From Metallyticus violacea (lineage: Eukaryota > Arthropoda > Insecta > Mantodea > Metallyticidae): DNA of 64,000 nucleotides. The translations under genes were made by a program, and so were the position numbers. Positions 24,610-35,984 of the stretch are shown one piece after another. The stretch lies in contig CM060831.1 of the NCBI GenBank assembly GCA_030762175.1, positions 75,679,001 through 75,743,000 of the forward strand, read 5' to 3'. Positions within the stretch are counted from its first letter, which is position 1, and every line of letters begins with the position of its first letter. The notes under the pieces were generated by a model, which saw only the letters and a program-made list of their open reading frames with translations, was not told where the DNA came from and did not search any database.

Positions 24610-24935
24610 TATCAGTAATTGTAAGGCAAGCCCTTTTCATATTCATCTTATATGCCACTTTCAAAATGTGCTTTACCATTAGATTTCTTTGATGTTCGAA
24701 TTGAAGTCAAACACCTAGTGCTATTACTTTTCTTATTTCTTTTTTTGTGCTTTACCATTGCATTTCTTTGATATATATAATTGCAAAGCAGACACTTTTC
24801 ATATTCCGTCTTTATGCCATTTCACATTGTGCTTTGCCAATAAATGTCTTTGATGTTAAAATTAAAGACAAGCACGTGGTGCTATTAATTTTTATCTTAT
24901 TTTTTATTGTGTTTTGCCATAAATCTTTGAATCGT
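24610..24935. repeat. ~80 bp tandem repeat with alternating (dimeric) units
   Basis: The landmark tgtgctttaccatt / tgtgctttgccaat / tgtgttttgccat starts at 24667, 24746, 24829 and 24909, spacings of 79, 83 and 80 bp. Units 1 and 3 share a second half (gatgtt..aatt.aag, then cac.tggtgctatta-like). The unit before 24667 and unit 2 share a different half (ttg.aa.gca, cttttcatattc.tctt-like, tatgcca). So the real period is a dimer of about 162 bp, a small higher-order repeat. Divergence between units is high, so the array is old. Confidence 0.8.
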
Positions 24936-24961
24936 GTATACCTACAGAAGTTTTATTTAAT

Positions 24962-25004
24962 AGTGTTTAACACTCGTTTTCACGGCTAACAGGCGATGGA
25001 CACT
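24962..25004 (-). repeat. SINE family B 3'-tail fragment
   Basis: The plus-strand gtgtttaacactcgttttca then cggctaacaggcgatggaca is the reverse complement of the family B tail. Compare 56087-56133 (gtgtttaacggctg...gcgatggaca). Confidence 0.65.
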
Positions 25005-25049
25005 GGTTGAGATATTAAGAAAGTGTTCCAGGTTTAATTTTTTTTTATT

Positions 25050-25319
25050 TGGTTTGTTTACGGACGCTCTTTAACATCTCAGGTCATCAACGTCCCATTC
25101 AAATCAGGGCGTGAAACGGCCGACAATTTTTTTTCTCAGAGGCCTCTTCTTTCAAGCTTGTGGTACGACACGGGACCCACTGCTTTACTTCTCTTCCGAA
25201 GGAAGTCATACTTAGGATTTTTATGCCCGAAAAAAATCCATCGATCCTGGCCGGGTTTGAACCCGCGATCTTGGGTTTAGAAGGTAAGTATGGATGCCAC
25301 CACACCACCAGGACCGACA
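25050..25319 (-). repeat. SINE family A, copy 3 (nearly full length)
   Basis: The minus-strand copy runs from the A-rich tail (ttttattt then ggtttgtttacggacgctct on the plus strand) through all body landmarks to the B box (ggtttgaaccc in plus orientation; a good palindromic match) and the head ending ggtgccaccacaccaccagg. A short segment around the aaaagaacctcaagc landmark is deleted. The spurious frames 25099-25320 and 25160-25363 fall on this SINE. Confidence 0.9.
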
Positions 25320-25439
25320 AAATTTGGGATACCTCACTTACATTGGCTACTTATGAGGGCTGAGTAAAACCTTCCATGGCACGTTTCCTAAATACGTCTT
25401 GGCGCACAAACATCAACAGCAGGACGCCATAGGACACCT

Positions 25440-25592
25440 GCACACACGCCAGAGGACAATAACGCTTAAGATTCGCATTCGAGAGTCTGGGGATAAAATT
25501 CCTTGGAACAGATCATTCTGACCTTGGGTTTTTCGTGATTTCCCTTGGATGCTTAGACGAATGCTGGAATGGATCCATCTTCTTTTTTCTGT
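25440..25592 (+). repeat. SINE-like fragment with a common insect SINE core
   Basis: The sequence reads ggggataaaattccttggaa then ccttgggtttttcgtgattt, ccctt and cgaatgctggaatggatcc. The succession ggttttccgtggtttccc...aatgccgggatgg recurs in many insect SINEs. SINE B in this window has a related ggttttcctcagtcccc...aaatgccgggg. A weak B-box-like gcattcgagagtctgg lies upstream. Single copy here; the class is by analogy. Confidence 0.45.
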
Positions 25593-25599
25593 CTTTGGT

Positions 25600-25870
25600 A
25601 TTACAGTCAAAAGTCGGTCATTAACCTCCTTATTGCCCTCTTTCGGTTGTTTCTGTCCAGTGCCACCCTTCACCAAGGGGCAACTCCCAATAATTCCTTA
25701 GTATCCTGTGTAAGTGCATCGAATCACTCTCTCTTGGTTTCGATATTGTTACTTTACCATACATTGTTCCTTTAGTATTCTTTGATCATCTATTCTATAC
25801 ACATGTCCTACCCATTTCAATCTTCGTAACTAATACCTGTTACGTCTATGTGATGAACCTTTACTTTCCA
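25600..25870 (-). pseudogene. LINE reverse-transcriptase C-terminal relic
   Basis: On the minus strand, a decayed WVGHVYRIDDQRILKE-like stretch at about 25765-25835 (read across one or two shifts) is followed by a frame with DALTQDTKELLGVAPW (stop) RVALDRNNRKRAIRRLMT. The order GHV-R-D, then D---L-----W---A-DR--W, is the conserved end of the RT polyprotein in many arthropod LINEs. The Trp of the DR--W motif appears as Arg and there are several stops. No upstream RT core is present, so this is a truncated 3' fragment. I cannot name the clade. Confidence 0.68.
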
Positions 25871-25944
25871 CGAATTTAACACTCTCCTATTTTATATCAT
25901 TTCATTCCGTTGTACTACGTTGTACTGTACTACGAAGTCGAAAG

Positions 25945-26175
25945 CGGACTGATGCAGCGTGACGGTGGCTTGCCCTTTCCAAAGGTTGCTGTTTCAGCAT
26001 CTGTTATGGAAACGGGCCTTTTGAGCTCCTTTGCCTCTCTCCTTCGACGTCGGGGTGTTCTTTCTGGAAACATGAGGTACCCCTTCTAAGTCCATGGATA
26101 CTGGCCGCCCGGTGTCTCAATTACCTGCCTCCCGAAGGCCCCTAAAATGGCCAGTCATGAGTAAAGCCGAAGTAC
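25945..26175 (+). repeat. SINE-like repeat D, copy 2 (headless)
   Basis: It shares ctgatgc, gtgacg, tttg.cctttg-like and gcatctgttatggaaacggg with 37190-37350 (gcgtctggtatggaaacagc). It then continues with a tggccgccc...gtctc segment, also seen in the other copy. The head part found at 37030 is absent. The family is defined by these two copies only. Confidence 0.5.
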
Positions 26176-26245
26176 TGAAATACTTCCATCCGTCGCAAAC
26201 AATTCAATATTACATTTGCCATACACATAGCTTACATTATTCAGT

Positions 26246-26269
26246 GTTTTTTTTTTTTTTTTTTTTTTT
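26246..26269. repeat. Poly(T) run
   Basis: About 23 T. It could be the A-tail of a minus-strand retroposon. Confidence 0.9.
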
Positions 26270-26608
26270 CATAATTTCAATATTATAATCAATTTTAACC
26301 TCAGTTTTCATATTATTGCAACGGAAAGAAAACAAAAACTGTCTTCTAGATCAAAGGTTGACAGCAGCTGTAATTGATGCAGTTTCGCTATCATCAAAAG
26401 GCACTGTTTTGAAGCATTCCTCAAGCCATGGACTTGAACGATCCACACGAAACGGCACCTGTAGTTTTACGCTCTAATGTTTCCAAGTAACTTGGCCACA
26501 CTTAACCTATATGTTCTTGGCAACTCGATGAGAGTCATATACAATGCATGTTGCACGTTGCATTCCATAAGACAAGACTTTTGTTTCAAATGGTGGAGTG
26601 TTTCATCT
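26270..26608. other. Intergenic, nothing recognised
   Basis: No motif on either strand. Confidence 0.45.
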
Positions 26609-26712
26609 TATCAAGCTGTATACAGTTGCTTGGTTTTCTCGTATTATTTTTACTTCATAATATCAAGCTGTATACAGTTGCTTGGTTTTCTCGTATTATT
26701 TTTACTTCATAA
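26609..26712. repeat. Perfect 52 bp tandem duplication
   Basis: The segment beginning tatcaagctgtatacagttg and ending tttttacttcataa occurs twice back to back without a mismatch. An open frame spans both copies (52 is not a multiple of 3, so the frame changes), so it is not a protein repeat. Confidence 0.95.
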
Positions 26713-28618
26713 TATTGTCTAAGCGTCTACATAAATTCAGATTTTTTGCACGTCAACATCCTTCCTTATTTTTTCAGTTGCCTTTTTGTAACTGAGTGCA
26801 ATTTTTTCTTTCTTAACGTAGAATTATCTGGCTAAGATCAACTTGTATATTTTTCTATTAACTCTCACAGCAGAAATAAAAGAGTTTGTATGGTGAACAG
26901 CAGATAATTTATATTATCAAAAATGTAATACTGGTTGCTGTTGCACTCAGTTTGGTCCTCTTCATCGATGCAGTTCTCTTTGCATCAAAATGGAAAGGGA
27001 TCGTTTGCCTAAACTTGTGTTTAGTTCATTCCGTTGATATTGCAAACGGCTTTCATGGCACGCAACAAGATAACTCAAGGCTTATATTTTATAAATGGTT
27101 TTTGCCTAAATGTGCTAGACTTGTCTTGGATGTTTACAGAAAACGCTTTGTATGCGTTGAGAGATGGTCTTTGTACCCTCAGGATCCCTTAAAAGTAAAT
27201 GTTATTCTCATACAAAAAGTGAAAAATTAACCATGTCATCACACTATAGCAGCACGAAGATAATTTTTCAGCCTTCATTTTTCACACATTCGTGACATTT
27301 GCTTAAGAAATTCCCTCTTGCCTATCTTAGTTTTATGAGAAACTGAATTTATCTTTTGACGGACGTTAATCTTTAGTTTCTAAGAGGTAATGATTTTTCC
27401 TGTGTAATTTATATTTTGCTATTCTCTCAGAGTTGATATACAGATGGGATTATTGTTGCTGAGATCTCTATCGAAGAACATGCCGAGTTCCAGAGGGGAA
27501 ACATTTACTTTATGTTAACTTTTAGGCATTTAAAAGTTCAAGCACATTTTTTTTTTCTTCAGAATTTGACTTTTAGTGTGTTTGGCTGCATTCGAAACCT
27601 ATCTCACTTTCATGAAAATGTTCAGACATTCTGTAGACTTATAAGTGCAGACAAAATACTTTTAAAAACATTTTAATACACAATTAATTATTAATTTTCA
27701 CGTTATTTCCATTTATTTGTAAATATGTGAACTTGCATTTTATTGTTTTTAAATTACCAACAGAGATAATTAAAAATCCATTCCAACTTTTGTGTAATAC
27801 ATTACTATAGTGTAGAGAACCACATTGTAAGAGGGAGCTGTAGGGACGTATACGAATCATAAATGTCTATTGAGAAATAAAATAGACTATTACTAGTAAT
27901 TAGGTCAATTGTTTTATTTCATTCGCTTTTCTTACTCATTTGTATAAAATCACCAACAAACATAAGCACTCTTATAAGATTTTGCATGTCTCATTGCACT
28001 GTAGGTAATTATAGCACGAAACTTCTCCATGCGAAAGGTTGACCAAGGCCAAATTAACCTCCTGCTTGAGTTTTGCTGCACATTTCATAATGCATTTTTC
28101 TGTACGTGTCCCAGTTATTGGGGGTTAGTGCTCATTTAGTGTCAGTCGGAGTAGGTTTGCCAAACAGAGGTAGTACTATGTTGTTAAAATTCTTAAGTTT
28201 TTTTTTTTTCAAATATCGTATTATGGTAGTGAGTGAAATTAAGTAAATGCTGTCTATTTGTCCCATTTCTAGGCATGGAAACTATCTCGGTGTGGAATTT
28301 GAACACTGTAATAAATACTCCATGAATACAATATCACGTGTAGAAATCCAACGCACTGATAATTATCCATGTGGTACTGTTTTTGTGAGTTCATTGTTGC
28401 TATGAATTCATTCAGGTTTAAAATAAAAGTACGGGCAATTTATTCTGGAACCTCAATACTTTTACATGACCTCAGTGTAATTTCCTGCCACATTTCTGGA
28501 TGATGCAGTTTATCTGCAAGTAAACTGTTTTTGTTCATATCTCAAAAGGAACCCCCTACCGCTAAATAAGCTATTGGCTTTCTTCTGCTTCTGTGGCCAA
28601 CTCCCTCGCTTGTCCATT
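26713..28618. other. Intergenic, nothing recognised
   Basis: It contains one 114-codon frame (26886-27230). The encoded sequence is hydrophobic in its first third (NVILVAVALSLVLFIDAVLF), which could be a membrane segment, but there is no homology I recognise and no splice or promoter context. I treat it as unproven. Confidence 0.35.
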
Positions 28619-28912
28619 GCCGAACCATGTAGTGATAACCATACTTGCCTTCTGAACCCAAAATCGTGGGTTCAAACCCGACCAGGGTCGATGGACTTTT
28701 TGGGGCGTAAAAATGCTAAGTACGGCTTCCTTCGGAAGGGAAGTAAAGCAGTGGGTCCCGTGTCGTACATCTACGACACGAAAAGAAAGAACCTCAAGCC
28801 TGAAAGAAGAGGCCTCTGAGCAAAATTTATCGGCCGTTTCACGCCCTTAGTTGAATGGGACGCTGATGACCTGAGATGTTAAAGAGCGTCTGTAAATAAT
28901 CAAATAAAAAAA
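28619..28912 (+). repeat. SINE family A, copy 4 (near full length)
   Basis: Plus strand. The head has tagtgataaccatacttgcc, the B box gggttcaaaccc, then gaccagggtcgatgga, gggcgtaaaaatgctaag, cttccttcggaagggaag, gtgggtcccgtgtcgtacat, gaacctcaagcctgaaagaa, cctctgagcaaaatttatcg, the tail cgctgatgacctgagatgtt, agagcgtctgtaaat and an A-rich end. The first ~10 bases of the head are lost or changed. A possible short target duplication (gaaccat at 28622 and again at 28916) is too short to rely on. Confidence 0.92.
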
Positions 28913-30461
28913 CGGAACCATTTCCATCAAATCTGCGTAATGTACTTCGAGTATAGGACGACCTGTCTTGGCGCTTCTTTTAAACTATCACATTCTTATC
29001 GAAAGAACAACACCCAATGATCTACCGTCTGATATGGCAAGATTTCGTTGTCACAGGCTTCTCGATGACCCAGATAAGATTTCGTTGCATTCCTGCTATG
29101 TGCAACCTAAAATTTAATGAATGCATGCTGTTTTTGCTTTAGAGTGGTCCCCACTACTTATTCACTTCGTTTTAATTCTCTACTTCCAGTGTAGCAATGT
29201 GTTGTATGCTAAAATGAACAACGCTATCACTTGTTCATTTGTAGCATGGAGACAGTGGCCACTACTTTTTTTTTTTTTTGTTCGGAATTCCGATAGTATT
29301 TCTGTAGTCTTTATATACGGGTGTTCCTCCATGTTGCAGGACTATTAATGTATCTAATCCTGAAAGAAAATAACAATACAGGTAATTAACTTGTTTCATT
29401 TTTATAATATTCGAATTTGTCCTTATTTCTGCCATCAAAATATTCAGAATTGAAGATCTTATGTTAATAAGCATAACTGTCATTCTATAGGTAGGCTAAC
29501 TCATTAGGTTTTTTTGACTAGCGGACTGATAATCGTGAAGTATATTTGTATACCAGACACATACACCCAGAGGAAAAAGAACGGTTTTTAAACCCCCTTT
29601 CACAAAATGCAGTACAAAAACTGATGCTCTGGTTCGTAGGGTGGGACACTTAGAAAAGTTATACCGACATGTATTTGCTTAATTGCCCTATTGCAGATCG
29701 CGCGATTAGCCCACTTGTTACCTTTCGAGTTATCAGCCACTTGTTGCTATGTCATTTTCGAGTTTTAATCTCTTCTCTCCAATCATTTATTCCTTTATTT
29801 AATACTGGGTTGGGAATCTCTCTACTTCACGTTCCTTTTTCACTACCTCGCCATTCTCGGCTAATTTCCATATTTCCAATTCCAGTCATGATGCCGTTTC
29901 TTTCTCATTACAAGGAACTATATGTCTTTTTTTTCCCCCCCTATCCCTGACATTTTTGCAATATCTCCGTGCAAAACCGTGATCCGTGCTCCGCGGAGTT
30001 TTGTGATAAGTTTTCCTTCATCCATTTAAATCTACAGGACTTTTAAAATGGTTATGTATATTAAAGTATTGCGTTAAAATAGATTATGCTTTTTTTAAGG
30101 TACGAAAACTGCCTACAAGTTTGCAAAATGTGGCATTCTTATGGTAAAAGTATATTATTTTATTAAATTAATATTTTTTGCATCTCAACATCTTCTGTTC
30201 CAAAATTAAGTTTATGACATTAATTTATGGAAAGAATTATAAGATATTTTGCACTGTTTTGATTATTTGATTTTTTTAATATAAGCACATGTATAAAATA
30301 CTTTGTAAATTCATTCCTTGTGGCAAACTTAGCACGTTGCTATTAACATAGAAGATTAAAATTCTAATTAAACATTAAATAATCAGTATTTTAAAAAGAC
30401 AAATCCAGATGGAGCTGAAAGTTTTTATCAAAAATGTTAAACAGTCCTTTGATCTACAGTG
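28913..30461. other. Intergenic, nothing recognised
   Basis: A 93-codon frame at 29669-29950 is rich in Leu/Phe/Pro/Ser from pyrimidine-rich sequence and resembles nothing. A poly(T) run lies near 29268-29279. Confidence 0.45.
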
Positions 30462-30495
30462 GGAATCTTATGAGAATCTTATGAGAATCTTATGA
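30462..30495. repeat. 11 bp tandem repeat, 3 copies
   Basis: The unit gaatcttatga is repeated three times. Confidence 0.9.
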
Positions 30496-32749
30496 AACAG
30501 ATTCTTTCAGGCTCCTAAGAACCCAGGTAATCAAAGTTACCTTATTTAAATTACGAGAGAATCAGAACTACTATATTTAGATTAATGATACGTAACACTC
30601 TCATATTTTAATGCCATAAGTATTGTGTATCTTGCTCAAGTATCTCATTTATATTTTCGACAAACGTAATTTTTCTTTAGTTCTTAGCAGAAAAAGGACG
30701 GAAATGGTCCGAGGAGGAGAATAAGCGATTTTATGACTAACCCAGTCATAAAACCCTGCAAGACATTTTTCTTAAAAGTAATGCATTAAAAGGAAGGGGG
30801 CCAGAAAATCTCTCTTCCTATAAACATGGTAAGCCGCCACTCCTATTATCTGTCGCCAGTAAGCCTTGAATGTTTCCCCAACAGAAAAACATGCAATCTC
30901 TTTTTTATAGCTAATAAATATACGGAACATCTGCTTTTGAGTCGAGGCTACAAGAGGGAAAATTATTTGTTCCAAAATGAGTCAAGACATGAATCTTGAC
31001 ACCCCCCGCCCCCAGATCAGGATAAGTCCCATAAAGCATGTATGTGTTACATAGCCAACGAGAAACCCGTAAAGTTAATAACAATACTGAAATTACTAAG
31101 ATTTAGGACACTCCAAAAGCGTCGTGTCTGGATCAAAGCCGGTGTTGATGAAAAAACTGGACTAGTCGTGACCAGTTTGCTCAGCTATCAGTCTATTGGC
31201 AGTGTTTGAGTGTCTCGCTTCATGTCGGTTACTAGTAGTCGTTTGAATGGAGACGAGTGTTTCGTAAAGTTTGTCGCGAGTATTAGTCAGTTTCTAAAAG
31301 AGTGCTATTAAGTCATTTGCGATTGTTCGCGTCTACTAAGAACTTTGTTAGGAGTGTTTCATAAGTACTCGGCAGCTAATGACAAATGTTCTGCTTCATT
31401 GCATCTAAGATTGTAGGTTTTGACGCCTCCTCGGACTGGTAGTGTCAGCGTCTTTCCTCGGCTGAAAACAGTGTCTCATTACTTAACTCTGAAACAAATT
31501 CCTTGCCCCTACGACGTTCAAGGCTGCTGTCTACGACAATTGATAATTAATCTTTTAGCGTTCGAGTGCAAATGAGTGAAAATAAAAACTATCTAGTGGA
31601 TTTTACGAACATTGTTTTTGAAGTAAACGAACTCTTTCCAACCCCTTTTCCCGAAAAGTTCTAAAGTTCCAAAACACACTAGGTATGAATGAACAATACC
31701 GTAGTATAATTGCTAAGGCAGGAATGGATATCGGCTCTCCGAGGTTGGAATTCCAAGTTAAACAAAAGTCGCATTTTCTCTCTTTGGGATTAACAAGTCC
31801 GCTCTTTGAATGTCACTTCTAAAAAAAAAAAACAGCTTAAGTTACCGGAGGGCCAAAGGATCAAACAGAGCTGCTAGGAAATGCTACAAATAACTGACCC
31901 TGGCTGGTATTATATAGAAACGCGCTTTCATTAACTAATGCTCCTACTTACTTTCTTAGTAAATATTTTAACTGTAAAAGGTAGCCAGCGTCTAAGATTA
32001 GTTTCAGCCATAGAATTGTTAAAGATGGTAAATGGGATATGGAAAGTCACAATGAGAATAATAACAATAATTATAATATTTTAGCTGTGATTAAAATAAC
32101 GCCTTTCTTTCGTCTCTGAGTAGGAAGAGGAACATGTTTCTCTGAAAATACTGCGGTGAAATGGGTTTCCTTATAAATAAAAGGTGAAGTATAATCTGTG
32201 GTGGTGCCATGTACGTCATCTCACGTCATGGCAAACAAAAGAACCGTGAGCTGCGGTGTGATATTAAAAACAAAAGAGGAGAGAATCATTTGAAAACGCC
32301 GACAGCCGTGAAACTTAGCAGCGAAACGGAGGTCTTGCGAACAATGCAAAATGCAAATGATAATAGATTCCAGAGGTAATATCCTCGTTCCAAGGATATG
32401 GCACAGTGCGTTAACCGAGGCGCTTTTTTTTTTTTTTTTGGTTGTATTTTGTTTATTTTTGTTGTAACTTTTTCATTTGAATGGGTTGTTTATTTTTAGA
32501 ATCATATCAGCCTAGTCCTGAAAAGGCGACTTTTGAGCTGCTCTGGGAATATCATTTGGTTAATATTTGTAAGACAGATTAAATAATATCTCTAGGAAAA
32601 TAAAAAAGTATTTCTTAATAACGCCTCACTTTACTTCAAAAAGTGTACAGTTTTCAAATTGCATGCATGTAGTGTAAAAAGAATTAATTTTCAGTAGTGA
32701 TAGTGCATATTTTACACAGTACATATAAAATATAAAGAAATCCCATTAT
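30496..32749. other. Intergenic; GC-richer leader-like block at 31120-31570
   Basis: The block 31120-31570 is richer in CpG and in agtgttt/cagtgt strings, in the style of an insect 5' leader. It ends in an ATG (31572) with a purine at -3 opening a 30-codon frame (to 31664). There is no TATA box, no splice evidence and no recognisable product, so this could equally be a transposon leader. A poly(T) run lies at 32425-32440. A string at about 32399 (ggcacagtgcgttaaccgag) weakly resembles a tRNA-type A box. Confidence 0.3.
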
Positions 32750-33330
32750 GCATCACACACAGCTGGATTCAGTCAATTTGTTTTCCCCTACCTGGCTATC
32801 AATCTTTTCACACCTGAGCTGTTTCACTTTCATCAGAAAATTACTAATCTCTCCTCTCCTTCCTTGCCTTCTAGCAAAGCTCAACAAGATCATCTTCCTC
32901 TGTTCGATCCTGTAAAGTAGTGCGGTAGACACTTTCCCCTCCACTCTTCCATATCCTTACATCCAGCAAAATATATGACCATGATTCCCTCTCCTCGCAG
33001 ATGGGACAAATTCTCCACTCATAATCGTCAGTGGTCTTAATCAGCTGTCATGCACCTCGACTGAGCCACGCGAGTCCCTTGTCTACTGATTTTAGTCCCT
33101 TTTTGATGTACTGACACATTCCCCATTCTGATTTAACCCTCGATTGTACTTTCAGCAAAATAATCTCTCCGCGTTGCGCAATTGTCTGCTGCCTATCCAC
33201 ATCCCTCAATCGGTTCCTAACCTTCCTCCGTACGCCCTTTCTGTTCCCCCTAGCCCGCCATCCAAATAGAGCGAATGTCTATTGTTTTTCCCCGTTTCTT
33301 AATTTGGGTGCCCATGTCTTGTTCCCTCCA
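32750..33330 (-). pseudogene. Possible LINE 3'-end (zinc-finger tail) relic
   Basis: On the minus strand around 32890-33020, shifting frames give DDYEWRICPIC then EERESWSYILL...IWKSG...YRTTLQDRTEEDDLVEL. A Cys-x2-Cys followed by E(E)---W-HILLEC-like sequence and an acidic, Arg-rich end is the usual C-terminus of jockey/R1-like LINE polyproteins. The second metal-ligand pair (H and C) reads Y and D here. Upstream sequence to 33330 is plausible coding remnant (QIKKRGKTIDIRSIW-like). No RT core is visible. The sequence is not clear enough to be sure. Confidence 0.45.
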
Positions 33331-34650
33331 ATCCCCAGCACACCAAAACCGAAATCCTGTTCAGTTTATTTTCTGTTGAGCGGGTAGTCGCAATTTTGTA
33401 TTCGTTTTCCTTTATCCTACTTTTCGTTTGAAAGCTATACAATCCTACTGAAAAATTAATCCGGGGTTTTATTAAGTAACTTACACACTAATGAAACTAT
33501 AACTACAGTGTAAGTAGCAATTGACGCAGGTGAAAACGCTTATTATGTATAGATTTTAACGTGGTTTTATATGGGTAGTCGAGATTTTTGCTACTGCTGC
33601 TGTGTGTATGTAGATATACGTTATTTTTTTATTTTTACAAATGTTGCATTGATAGCAGAAATGAACAAAAAGGGGGGAGCTGAGGACCTCGACGAAAGCT
33701 GTGGGGAATGGAGTTACCCTTTCACTCCCCACTAGCTTTAATTTCCCCATCACGCGGACTGTGCCCTGGGGTGTCGCGAATACAATATATTTATAATTTT
33801 AGTTTGTATGGATCTGTTCATTTTTGTTATCTATTATTACAGTTCAGAATAAAATTATACTGAAGTTTTAAGTAAATGTTAATGCTATAAATTAGACGGG
33901 GAAACTTAACTAATTATTACGGGTTTTTCTACCAATATATATTTTATAAGATTGTTTGTATTTGTATTTTATAAGAGGTAAATGGCCCGGAAAACACATA
34001 ATACAGCTAGGGGGAAAAAAAGATATATTAGTTTTTGCCAGAATTTTTGGCATGACAACACTGCAGTGTTAAGTATTTGTACGTTTTAATTTGCACATAT
34101 TTAGAGAAAGGTAGAGTCAAGTGGAAAAAAAAACCACTTCCGACATATTTTTACTGTGTATATTTAAAGGAGGAAATAATCGAGTTGTGTGCAGGAAGAA
34201 TCTTATCTGGAAATACACGTCAAAAAAGTATTTTGTGTTTTCAAAGAGGATCTCTTTATGTTTAGGAAGAGATTGACTTTGATGTCGTGGCCCTTTAAAC
34301 GCTTTAACCCATGATGATCCATGTCAGTCAGCTCGAGAATCAGTCAAAATGACGAACGGTAACGTATTTGCATTCCGTGGGCAAATTTCAATCTGTATAT
34401 GGATAACGGAAGATTTAAGCGATAATAACAGATATCGACTCATTTGCACTTCTTTTTATTGCTAGTCATCGTTTAGCTGATGAACAACATTGGTCATTTC
34501 TTTCCAGGAATGTTACTAGTAATGAGAAACGGTGTCTTTGTCAACATAAAAGAAGAAGAGAAAAGCATTGGTGAATCCTAATAAAAAGCAATCACTGTAC
34601 TAAAGTTTTATCCATCCACAGAAGATAATATTGTTTGGTGTTTTTTTTTT
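33331..34650. other. Intergenic, nothing recognised
   Basis: AT-rich. A short CpG-containing patch at 33680-33775 carries a 65-codon minus-strand frame without homology. Nothing else. Confidence 0.45.
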
Positions 34651-34861
34651 TCCTTCGCGGGACCGCTCCACCTGCAGTTGCCGCAGTTGACTAATTCTGC
34701 AGTTGACGTCTCATTCCCACACTTGAAAGACGGCTGGGGAACCGGAGGGGAGGTCAGTACGAGTTTAACCCTAGGAACTTACATATGCATTCTTGTGCAT
34801 TGTGTGACAGTGTATTAAGTATTGATTAGGCGGCGTAATATAGTGTATCAATTACGTTAAT

Positions 34862-35835
34862 ATGGCTCGATTGAGGTATTCTACTCCCTAGAGAGTATAT
34901 GATTCGTACGTAAGCACAGAATCAGCTCGTGTTGTACGCAGAATGTTTCAAGAGAGATTGCCTGATATTCAACTTCCAAATGGAAATTAGATTCACAGAT
35001 GATAAATAAAGTTCATGAAACGTAAGCATTCTTGATTAAAAGCGTACACTGTTCTCCCAGAAGAAACATTAACATTGAACATGCTCTGGAACCTTCTTCT
35101 GAAAATGACTTCCACGTCTCAGCAAACGGAAATGTCTTATTCCTCATTCGGAACGGCTAGGAAGCTACTGAAGTTAAAACCTATAAAATTACTCTAGCGT
35201 AAGAACTTAAACCGGGTTACCCTGCATCCAGGATGAGATTTTGCGAATGGATTTTGAATAGTGTGCATGACAGAGAAATTCGCCACATCTAATTTTCTTT
35301 ACAGACGAATCTTGATTCCACCTAAGTGGGTATGTTAATTCACAAAACTATCGGCACTGTACTTTCAAAAAAACCTAACCTGTGTGCTATTAGCGGTGTG
35401 AGAATAACAGGCCCCCCCCTTTTTTTTTCCGAAGGGACAATAGTGGTAGATATGTGCAGAATATTTTGCACTCTTATTTTTTTTCCGGAATTAACTGTAA
35501 GGCAACGTAGTTCCTTCTTCCCAACAGGACTCTACAATGCCACATATAGCTCATGATTCCTTGTATGCAATTCATGAAATATTCGACAACAATATATGGT
35601 CCTTCCGGTTCCCAGATTTAACTCCCTGCGATTTTTATCGGGGGAGGGGTAGGGGCTAGCAAAAGGTCTAAAAGACAAATCCACACACATTATACTAACT
35701 GCATAATAACATTCGTGAAGAAATTTCTTCCATTTTTCAGAGGGAATTGTAGAGGTAATGGTTAATGTATTGAACATAAAGAGTGGCAGTTCTAGCATCT
35801 TCTTATTTGATTGATAATGGTGAGTAAATGTACCT
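34862..35835 (+). pseudogene. Transposase pseudogene of the insect HTH (DUF4817-type) + DDE_3 family
   Basis: An intact member is a cut-and-paste transposase distantly related to Tc1/mariner. The start (MARLRYSTP, at 34862) is followed by a stop and then the N-terminal helix-turn-helix region YVSTESARVVRRMFQERLPD and IQLPNGN. Further on are LLKLKPIK near 35175, FFTDES (first Asp) near 35295, QQDST (second Asp) near 35528 leading into HIAHDSLYAIHEIFDNNIW, and PDLTPCDFY (third Asp) near 35610. The tail shows EEISSIFQRELQR near 35720. Order and spacing match the family over the whole length (~320 codons), and all three catalytic aspartates survive. At least ten stops and several shifts make it non-functional. 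Terminal inverted repeats were not found. The 122-codon minus-strand frame over 35532-35900 is its shadow. Confidence 0.82.
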
Positions 35836-35984
35836 TTTAAGTATTTAATTGTTAGTAATACAACCCTTAAGTCTGGAGTGATCCAAGGAAGGAAAATCAC
35901 CCATTGTTTTAGACAAAGAAGGTATCATGAACTACGAATTACTTCCCAGGAATGAAATATCCTTGCTGACATTTATTACCAAAA

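Noticed and set aside
26886..27230. 114-codon frame with a hydrophobic stretch
   Set aside because: Same reason; kept only as a remark in the intergenic entry.
35532..35900. 122-codon minus-strand open frame
   Set aside because: Antisense to the C-terminal half of the DDE_3-type transposase relic (QQDST, PDLTPCDFY on the plus strand).
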